Shown here piece after piece: positions 56,605-64,000 of a stretch of DNA of 64,000 nucleotides; the first letter of the stretch is position 1, and the number at the start of each line of letters is the position of its first letter. Both the position numbers and the translations under genes were made by a program. The notes below the pieces were generated by a model. It was not told the DNA's origin and made no database searches. It saw only the letters and a program-made list of their open reading frames with translations. This DNA is from Kitagawia praeruptora (taxonomy: Eukaryota; Streptophyta; Magnoliopsida; Apiales; Apiaceae): contig CM075344.1 of the NCBI GenBank assembly GCA_037693485.1, forward strand, positions 25,132,501-25,196,500. Reading direction: 5' to 3'.

Positions 56605-57348
56605 GATGAGGAGAAAAGATAACTACGGAGTTCATCGAATGGATATGCTAAACATATGAAAGCTTCAAGGTAAAGATGAGGACAGCTGGGTTTCAGTTGG
56701 AAGTATACTATAAGAGGAGTGAACGACTGGAATTGAAGTCTTTGTTGGCAAGGACACCTGGAGGACATGCAAGTAATGATGTTGCAAAGTTGTAACATGC
56801 TACATGGAATTCTGGCATTTACGATAGACAATAAAGGGACGTCATAATATTGTTGATATGAGGTATTGCTTTTTATTATTTATTTCCATCTTATGTATGT
56901 ATTACCGCAGTTAAGTATTTCTACTTTTTTTTTATGATGGAAATTATAAGGATAATAAATATGAGTAACATTCTTGCATAACACTATTTTTGATGTATAA
57001 GTAAACAAAATAAAATACAAGATATGACGTTTCATCGAGTCATAACCAATCAAGTAATAGAATAAAATTAAGAATTGATTACATTTAAATTGATTATAAT
57101 AAATTTGTTTAGGACGAAGTAATTAATATAATTAAAAGATACAAATGTGAAATATATAAAAGATTGTGATATGTATATGATGTGTAATGAAATATACGAT
57201 ATTCTATTATGAGCTTCTGCCATTATAATAGTCTTTTTACTTTGTATATTATAAAAAGATTATTAATTTGATTGTTGTCCAAACTTTCGAAACATACCTT
57301 ACTAGAAGCAAACCTCCGTCCCTTTGAATGCTTAACGTTTGCGGACCA
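56605..57348. other. Upstream intergenic DNA of CSLA
   Basis: AT-rich. I see no gene and no recognisable element. Confidence 0.6.
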
Positions 57349-57524
57349 GTGTTCGGCACGGATTTTAAGGTGCATTTTAAGGATATTTTTTTAATTTATT
57401 TTTAAAATTTTCTTTTTTTATATAAAAATAGGATTGTTCTATTTTTATACAAAAAAAAAAGAAAATATCAAAAATAAGTTATAGAACTATCTTTAAAATG
57501 TACCTTAAAATGCGTGTCAGACAC
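57349..57524. mobile_element. Short foldback/MITE-like inverted repeat
   Basis: The ends GTGTTCGGCACGGATTTTAA and, inverted, GTGTCTGACACGCATTTTAA continue as matching arms of about 35 bp around an AT-rich centre of about 100 bp that is itself partly complementary. TSD is unclear. Confidence 0.55.
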
Positions 57525-57679
57525 GCAATTTTTTTATGTTAAGAAATGAGAGGGAAGAGGGAGTACAATCGATGAAGATTCATATTTAACACCAATATGT
57601 TGTTAATCTAAAATTATTTGTAGAGAGGGGGGGGGTGTTTGAATATAAGTAATCACTTATGTTTGTTTTTGGTTTTTCT

Positions 57680-58017
57680 TATCTATATCTCTATCTATAT
57701 TTTAATTTATAATAAGCAAACATGGGTATAATTGTTTGTAGTTTGGTTAAACATGGTTCAACTATAAAAGTAATAAAGATTGTTAGCTTTTCATATTTAA
57801 ATTAAGTTTTTTATTAATTTTTAAGCAATACATGTCACTAATTAAACAACCATTTTTATCTATAATATATTAGTAATGTTTTAATCTCATAAATATACAA
57901 ATTTAACCAATAAAAATTATTTATTTCAATTTTATTATGGAAGCAAATTAATATGAGTTAAATATATTTTAAATTAAAACGAAAATAATTATTTAAAAAA
58001 ATGAAAGCAATTATATA
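57680..58017 (+). mobile_element. Helitron-like 5' fragment
   Basis: TCTATATTTTAATTTATAAT and then AAGCAAACATGGGTATAATT resemble the 5' part of the Helitron at 48605. No 3' end is recognised. The following DNA to 58017 is AT-rich. Confidence 0.4.
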
Positions 58018-58284
58018 CTCCCTCCGTCCCAACGATTTGTTATCGTTTGCTTTTAACACGGAGACCAAGAATTAAGATTAAAATAAGTGAAGTAGTGGGT
58101 GTAATAGTGATTTTATTGTTAAAATAAATGAAGTAGTGTGTGTAATAGTGATTTAATTGTTAAAATAAGTGAAGTAATGGGTGTAATAGTGTAAAGTATT
58201 GTTAAAATAAGTGAAGTAGTGGGTGTAATAGTGTTAAAACTTACTATTTTAGGAAACGTAAAGAATTGGTTGGGACAGAGGGAG
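58018..58284. mobile_element. Stowaway MITE with internal tandem repeats
   Basis: TA-flanked. Ends CTCCCTCCGTCCCA and TGGGACAGAGGGAG. The interior holds four units of about 45 bp with AAAATAAGTGAAGTAGTGGG and TGTAATAGTG. Confidence 0.88.
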
Positions 58285-58349
58285 TAAGAAATAACAAAGT
58301 AATTATAATATATAAAAAGAAACCCGTCTCTTTATCCTTTACGTCAATT

Positions 58350-58640
58350 TTTCATCTATACTGAATTATAATAAGCAAATATGAGTTTAATTGTTTTTAG
58401 TTTGGTTCAACATGGTTCAAGTATGGTTCAAGTATAAAGTAATAATGGGCGTAAGATTTTTAGTAAATAGAGCCGTTAGATTTAATACTATGAAATATCC
58501 TTTTTCTAAACTACTCTACTAAAGGGACGGGGTTCGAATCTCGTAAGCAACATATTTAAATTAATATCAAGATTTTTCAATAATTTTAAGCAATATATGT
58601 CATTAATTAAACAAATATTATCATCACTAATAAGATATTA
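58350..58640 (+). mobile_element. Helitron-like 5' fragment with tRNA B-box-like motif
   Basis: TCTATACTGAATTATAATAA and GCAAATATGAGT begin a copy of the same family. GGTTCGAATCTCG at about 58530 matches a tRNA B box and parallels the motif near 49545. Confidence 0.4.
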
Positions 58641-58749
58641 GTAATATGAGTCATACTCCAATGAGAACCTCCACAATATGAGATATGAGATCTAATTTAG
58701 CCATTCATTTATATGCTACATCTTCATCTCACACCACTCATTAATTTTA

Positions 58750-59153
58750 GGGATATTCTCTTTGGTACACTCGTGGAATTGGCTTTTGCCAATGGTACCA
58801 TCACATTTTTGGCTTCTATACGTGGTACACCTGAAATATTGTTTCTCTCTTAGTCATACCATTTTTTAAGTAAAATGTTAAAAAAAACGTTAAACACCGC
58901 TTAATCACTGTTAATGAATATTAAAAATAATATGGATATTCTCTTTGGTACACTCGTGGAATTGGCTTTTGCCGATGGTAACATCACATTTTTGGCTTCT
59001 ATACGTGGTGCACCTGAAATATTAACAGTTGTCTAACAAAAGGGCATGACTAAGAGAGAAACAATATGTCAGGTGTACCATGTATAGAAACCAAAAATGT
59101 GATGGTACCATTGGCAAAAGCCAATTCCACGAGTGTACCAAAGAGAATATCCC
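58750..59153. mobile_element. MULE-type MITE with long TIRs and an extra internal copy
   Basis: 9-bp TSD TTAATTTTA (58741-58749, 59154-59162). The TIRs of about 115 bp start GGGATATTCTCTTTGGTACA at both ends and match with few changes. A third copy of the TIR start lies inside at about 58933-59025 in direct orientation. Confidence 0.88.
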
Positions 59154-59380
59154 TTAATTTTATTAACATCTTTACATCTCACCATCATCTTCTTCTTATT
59201 TCAACCACCAATCACATCCGGCCACCATCTCCGACCATCACTTCCGGCGACCACCTCCGACCACCTCAAAATATTACTAAAATCACCACAATTAAACGAA
59301 AATCACCATAACCAAACCATCACAAACTACTACACCGCCATTGTCTTCGGCTTCGGCCGCCAATTTCATCCACCACCTAA
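59154..59380. other. CCACC-rich stretch of unknown origin
   Basis: It is rich in ACCACC/ATCACC/CCGGC words with two overlapping frames open for about 80-107 codons. They look like a low-complexity leader rather than a gene. Confidence 0.35.
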
Positions 59381-59700
59381 AAATTACTACCCTAAGGGTT
59401 TCCCAACCGCAGAAGGGATAAAGATTATGGATCGCATAGAGGAGACCCAATTATAATATTCAAATGTTTTTCAATAATCAAGTCAATTAAAAATGTGAGG
59501 ACTGCAATGCTTATATAAAGGACATAAATCCTAATTAAATAATCTAATGGACTAAGCTTCGTAAACAATTGGGTTTTATTATAAATAGACTAATTATTTA
59601 ATAAACTCCTAGCACCACAATTCTCTCCGGACTAATTACATATAAACTAATTAATATATATAAACATTCTTCCAATCCCGTTCATCATAATTCTCCTCTT

Positions 59701-61225
59701 GTTGGAGAAAACTCGACCACGAGTTTTATAAAAGTCAAGGATCACGCTAGGATGAGATGGAACCAAGATGAACTTATGGTCTTCTTGAAAAAGCAAGTGA
59801 TTGATAATATTATCATGTTAAAAAAAATCTGGTACGATCTTCATCAAATTCATCTTCATTATCATGTTCCATGTAACTCAAAAATCTGGTACGATCACAT
59901 CATACTCGTTCAACTGATTTTTTGTATTTGCGTTTTCAATATGCTTGACTTCCATTTCCCCGTTTGACCTTTTTCTCATTCTCCAAATGTACAAAACGTT
60001 GCACTTGAGATTCGAGTGTGAAAAGTCCTTTTTATTTCCTCATTTGCACTTTTGTGCCTTTCTTTCCTCTAACTCAATATTGTACTTCTTTTCCAACCTT
60101 CTAAGTTCACACTATTGTTTATCTAACTCCTTCAACGTATGGTTATATTCAAGTAACCTATGTTCACGATAACAAACGTAGACTTCTGTAATGAATTGTA
60201 CACGCCCTAGTCAAACTATTCAAACATATGCTAGGCGTGCAAAGAAAGATAGGGCAGCTGGAGGGCAAAGTCGTCTTTTATCCTTGGAGGGTAAAAAGGT
60301 CTTTTTGGGCAGAGATTAAAAAGGGAAATAAAGAAAAGAAAAAGAAAAGAAGGATCGAGAAGGGGGGGTATAAGAAAATGGGGGAAAACACAATTAGGGT
60401 TATGGATTGAGAAGTCTCTTTTATTTTCATAGTTGTGGAGTGCGGCTGGGTCTCTCGAAAATCTCAGTATCTCGTTGTATTCAAACACTGTCTTTTATCG
60501 TTTATTTTATTTATATCAGTCGTTATTCAGAGTGTTCTTGTTCGTTAATTTCATTAGTTTTGTTAAAAGCTCAGTTCAGTGTATTTCAACTTCATAGTGC
60601 AACGAATCACAGTCATCCTCAAGACGACAAATATAAGCTTTCACTCTCTCAATTTCAGATTATATATGCCTAGACATGATCTAGAAGATGGCACAATGCA
60701 TATTTTCTGAAGTTTAAGGGCTGAAATGAAATATTTTGAAACCTTAAGGACTGGTTTGCAGTTTATGGAAGTTCAGGGGACAGAATTGTAATTTTCTGAA
60801 AGTTGAAGGACTGTCTGGTAAGTTTAAGAAACTGCAGGGCAGAACTATAATTTCTGTGTGGGTCAAGGACTGAATTTTAATTCTGAAAAGCTAAGAGACC
60901 AGATCTATGAACTTCTAGAAGTATGAGGTACTCAACTGCAGTTTTGCAAATTATATAGAGATAAAATTTAGGGCTTACCACTTATAACTCGACAGCAACA
61001 ACAACCTCCTCCCTTTTTCAAACCTACTTATTTTCCTTTCAGCCTTTTCTTATGTCCTTTCTTTTGATTCTATTCTCCTGAACAATGTTGTGAACAGTTA
61101 CTCCCGGATGAACAGTACTCCGGCAGTGAATAGTGTTTTCCCGCGAGGAACAATGAGCAGTGTTTTTGTTTTTTACGAAAACTCTTAAATCTCCCAACAA
61201 CTAAGAAATTGATGGAGAAACCTAA
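59701..61225. other. Interior of the relic LTR element
   Basis: No gene is recognised. It contains a purine-rich patch (60240-60390) and a degenerate tandem repeat (60690-60960). Confidence 0.45.
60690..60960 (+). repeat. Degenerate tandem repeat
   Basis: Roughly seven units of about 38-45 bp built on TTTCTGAAGTTTAAGG, GACTG and CAGAATTGTAATTTTCTGAA words. Confidence 0.6.
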
Positions 61226-61594
61226 GCTCTTGATATCATTTGAGGCAGGAAAACTTGTAGAAAGATGATTTAATGAATAAAAACAATATGAAAGATAGAA
61301 CTTGGGTGAATTATCCGTAGAAAATTAATTACCAAAAGGGTTTCCTAACCGCAGAAGGCAGAAAGATTATGGATTGCAACCCATGGAGGAGACCCAAATT
61401 ATAATATTCAAATATATTCAAGTAATCAAGTCTAATTAAATACTAGCGTAAAAGCCCTTGCAAAGCACGGGCACTGAACTAATTTCTTGTCCAAAATTAA
61501 TTGTATATATATTCAAATAATTGTGTAACTAAAAATTGTGTGGCATGGCCAGCATCTCCCTAAATCGGACCGTGGCGCTAGGCACATTGGCTAA

Positions 61595-61794
61595 GGTTAA
61601 AGGAAATAAGGTTGCGCCTTGCTACAAGCACCGGGGCTTTTAGCGCAATGGTAAGCGCCTGATCCTAACAATTGGTATCAGAGCTAGGTCGTGGGTTCGA
61701 ATCCCACCAGGTGAAGGCTTTTTTTCTGTCATGGTGTAGTGGCGGGCAGATGCTGGAGGGGATTGTTAAAGGAAATAAGGTTGCGCCTTGCTAC
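61595..61794 (+). mobile_element. Tiny TRIM-like unit with tRNA-like motifs inside the Helitron
   Basis: TTAAAGGAAATAAGGTTGCG with CCTTGCTAC occurs twice (61597-61625, 61766-61794). The first copy extends to a CCTAACA end at 61670, followed by TGGTATCAGAGC (61673-61684), the standard LTR-element primer site. A GGAGGGGA purine tract stands just before the second copy. TAGCGCAATGGTAAGCGCC and GGTTCGAATCCCACC resemble tRNA A and B boxes. Confidence 0.55.
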
Positions 61795-62139
61795 CTTATT
61801 TGATTTTACTAATTTAATATCTACATGGAGACGTATGTAAATAATAATATTTATTTATTTAAATAATTTAACATCTACATGGAGACGTATGTAAATAATT
61901 TTTTTTTATTTTTGGACTCGGTTACTTTATGCATAATCTAATTTTTTTCCTATATCAATTATTTAAAATGACAAAAGAGAATTGTAGAGTATGCTCAATC
62001 GACTAAAATAGTTTTTATAAGTTTTCTAATCAATATTTTAGAAATACTATGAACCAAAATTTCATTTTCTCAAAAAAAAGGAGGATGAGCTAAAAAGAAA
62101 AGATATGTGGTTTATCTTATAAGATTTTTAAACCATACT

Positions 62140-62215
62140 CAGAATCAATTGTAGCACAATTGGTTAAGCCTTGAGTTTGAGATTGGAAGTTTAGTGGTTC
62201 GAATCCCAACACAAG
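62140..62215 (+). repeat. tRNA-like (SINE head or tRNA relic) sequence
   Basis: TAGCACAATTGGTTAAGCC is followed about 30 bp later by GGTTCGAATCCCAAC, the pol III A- and B-box pattern. No cloverleaf with a paired acceptor stem is found. Confidence 0.45.
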
Positions 62216-62586
62216 CATAATTACATTATTTTTTACATTATTACTAAATGATTGCATTTTTATAATATTTTAAAAAATAGGGGTAAAACCCTAATTTCAC
62301 ACCCATTAAAATGGCAAATTTTGCCCTTGTGTTGAAGTTTAATATATAGTAATAGATGTGGGAATTACAATGCTTATATAGAAACTATATACCCTAATAA
62401 AATAACCTAATGGCCTAAGTCCCGTAAACAATTGGGCTTTATTATAAATAAACTAATTATTTAATAAACTCTTAGCCCCACATATAAAACATATAAATGA
62501 CTAATTTTAATTCTCTTTGAACTAAATACATATAGACTAATTATAAACATATATAAAAATTCTTCAATCCCGTTCCTCATCAAAGG

Positions 62587-63761
62587 AACATTCAAAAATA
62601 CCAGAGGCTTAATCGTTGGATCTTTTCTAACATAACCCAATACCGTACATAACATAAACAAGGCATAATTAATGTAACAGCTACCACTTACTGTACATAT
62701 TACATAAGTTCAAGTTACTCCTGATTTGTACTACTTTCTTTCTTTCCTGTTGAAATTTTTTTGATGGCGATTTGCAAATTGTTTTTCTTTCGGTTTATTT
62801 TGTTATCGTAAACCATGTATTAGTTTACTATTGGCCTCTTTCATTGAAATACTACAACAAAAAAAAGTTACCATGGTTGTATTAGTATGTTGTACATTCT
62901 AGGCTGCTATGCATCTGATTTACCATTGAAATGTACTTGCAACTTGTCGACACTCACTTATGTACCAATATTTGGCTGGAGCATAGAGAAAACCTTGTAG
63001 ACTTTTTTTACACTTTTCTACTGGCATCAGTCTGTTAGTTTCTAGCAAAGGCTGGAAACTCATGATCATTCAAGTATATATTAGACTACATTTTTTTGAA
63101 GCTTCCGTTATGTCTTAATCTTATTAAAACCTCCTCTTATGCTTTAGTGTGCAGAACATGTTTTTGTGTGTCTGTTGAGGGTCAGGGAGACCACCCTTAT
63201 TACAAAAACAATAAGTCAAGATTGTACATTGGTACGTCCTATAGGTGGATCTGCGAGTGTATGTAATTCAACACAATTAATGGAAGTTAACATGCATTTG
63301 ATCAGCATCTGATCAAGAATGAATCAGATCAAGCTTCCGTTATGTATACAGTATATTGGATAAGTAGATCTTAGTAGTTTTATGCATTTGTATATTTTTG
63401 AAGTATTGCACCACTTTAATTTAATTAATTTGCTTCTTTATTTTCGAAATCTAAAGTGATTACTAAAAGCTGTTTTACAACCATGTCTATTTTTTTATTT
63501 GAAGGCACAACCATGGCTGTATATGCTTACCAGTACTAGATACCAACTAAACAGTACACAAGGAATAAGTAGGACTTTGATGGTTTATGAATTTACGAGT
63601 CTAAATACAAGTAAGATACTCTCTATGATTGAAGCTTGATGTGACTATGTATTGTAATGTAATTTTAAAATAGAGGTCCTTTTGTGGATCTTAAAGATCT
63701 CATATGTGCAAATTTTTTTGGTCTAAAGATTCTGATTTCTAACTTAATTGATATTCTGCAG
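62587..63761. other. AT-rich intergenic DNA
   Basis: No gene or element is recognised. I looked here for other CSLA exons next to the relic at 63762 and found none. Confidence 0.5.
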
Positions 63762-63933
63762 ATCCCTGCATCTTGTCTTATGAATTCTGATTGAGTATGT
63801 CACGTCCCTCTTCCGCCCTATGGCAACATTATCGGACTCGTAAAAGCTAGCCAAGTCAATGGATGGATTGTGAGTGTGAAGCTGGGAAATAGCCAAAAGA
63901 ACCAAGTTGGAGCTCCATTTTTCAAATCCCGAG
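63762..63933 (+). pseudogene. CSLA pseudo-exon (matches exon 8)
   Basis: After a CTGCAG acceptor comes SLHLVL, a TGA in place of Trp, then ILIEYVTSLFRPMAT. After a one-base deletion the frame continues IIGLVKASQVNGWIVSVKLG NSQKNQVGAPFFKSR. This follows exon 8 of the intact gene (IIGLLEASRVNEWIVTEKLG NNKKNQARVSFFRSR) residue by residue. It is in the opposite orientation, about 7.3 kb from the start of the intact gene. The neighbouring exons are not seen, so it is a relic or a badly broken paralogue. Confidence 0.85.
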
Positions 63934-64000
63934 GTGTGATTTAATTACCGCTACCTCAAAATTTACATGACATATATGGTTACTAATGGGAAATTTGCAA

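Larger units (their letters stand above)
61443..62356 (-). mobile_element. Complete 914-bp Helitron (minus orientation)
   Basis: On the minus strand it starts TCTATTACTATATATTAAAC (at 62356) and ends CTAG (61446-61443). A GCCCGTGC-TTT-GCAAGGGC hairpin lies just before the end. It sits between A and T. Removing it restores ATTAAATATGTGGGAATTAC, matching ATTAAAAATGTGAGGACTGC at about 59487 in the other LTR, which serves as the empty site. No Rep/helicase gene. Confidence 0.88.
59384..62586 (-). mobile_element. Relic LTR retroelement, right LTR split by a Helitron
   Basis: About 310 bp at 59384-59700 match 61330-61442 plus 62357-62586 (AAGGGTTTCCCAACCGCAGAA-type start, AAACAATTGGGTTTTATTAT, AATCCCGTTCATCAT). 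Read on the minus strand, a primer-site-like TGATATCAAGAGCTTAGG lies at about 61226-61243 and a purine tract AACAAGAGGAGAA at about 59700. The interior has no gag or pol. The LTRs are clearly diverged, so it is old. Confidence 0.6.

Noticed and set aside
61640..62215. Possible tRNA genes
   Set aside because: A- and B-box-like motifs are present, but I could not draw a cloverleaf with a paired acceptor stem and anticodon arm. They sit inside a mobile element.
1..64000. CRISPR arrays, operons, ribosome binding sites, origins
   Set aside because: The window is plant nuclear DNA. No such structures are seen, and the tandem arrays present belong to transposons or microsatellites.

Overview
The window looks like nuclear DNA of a eudicot plant with a large, repeat-rich genome. 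Genes are split by GT/AG introns, intergenic DNA is very AT-rich, and most of the sequence consists of plant transposon families: Ty3 Athila/Tat and Tekay, Ty1/copia, CACTA, MULE, hAT, Stowaway and PIF MITEs, and Helitrons. I cannot name the species. The only gene that appears intact is a nine-exon cellulose synthase-like A (CSLA, glucomannan mannan synthase) gene on the minus strand at 53665-56485. A second host-derived gene, a heavy-metal-associated (HMA) isoprenylated-type protein, is present twice in 3'-truncated form.

Left part (1-13055). Positions 1-5945 are the 3' end of an Athila/Tat-type Ty3 retrotransposon: integrase end, an extra ORF, polypurine tract and 3' LTR. Its LTR ends exactly where homology to a second copy of the neighbouring DNA begins. 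Positions 5946-13055 and 13552-21932 are two copies of a tandem duplication of about 7.6 kb, joined at 13055/13056. Each copy holds, on the minus strand, a PB1-like-domain gene start, the HMA gene, a small non-autonomous LTR element with a PIF/Tourist-like MITE inside, and the 3' part of a copia element. Copy 1 has decayed more in the HMA gene. Copy 2 later received a 1270-bp solo LTR.

Middle (19120-45233) is a nest that can be dissected by target site duplications. A Tekay element (31635-44883, TSD CAGAC) sits in the 5' LTR of a copia element (19407-45007, TSD GAACT), which sits in the 3' LTR of the non-autonomous LTR element. A CACTA element (23928-31344, TSD TTA) sits in the gag gene of the same copia. 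The CACTA element shows no transposase but carries spliced exon fragments of at least six unrelated host genes, nearly all in one orientation. The Tekay element has almost identical 3.7-kb LTRs around a dead interior, so it probably moved recently using proteins supplied in trans.

Right part (45234-64000) is gene-poor. It contains three MULE-like elements with 9-10 bp TSDs, a hAT element with a Stowaway MITE inside, a Helitron with duplicated 5' ends, CSLA, further MITEs, and a relic LTR element whose right LTR is split by a complete 914-bp Helitron. The relic's other LTR provides the empty site. At the right edge there is a broken exon of a second CSLA gene in the opposite orientation.
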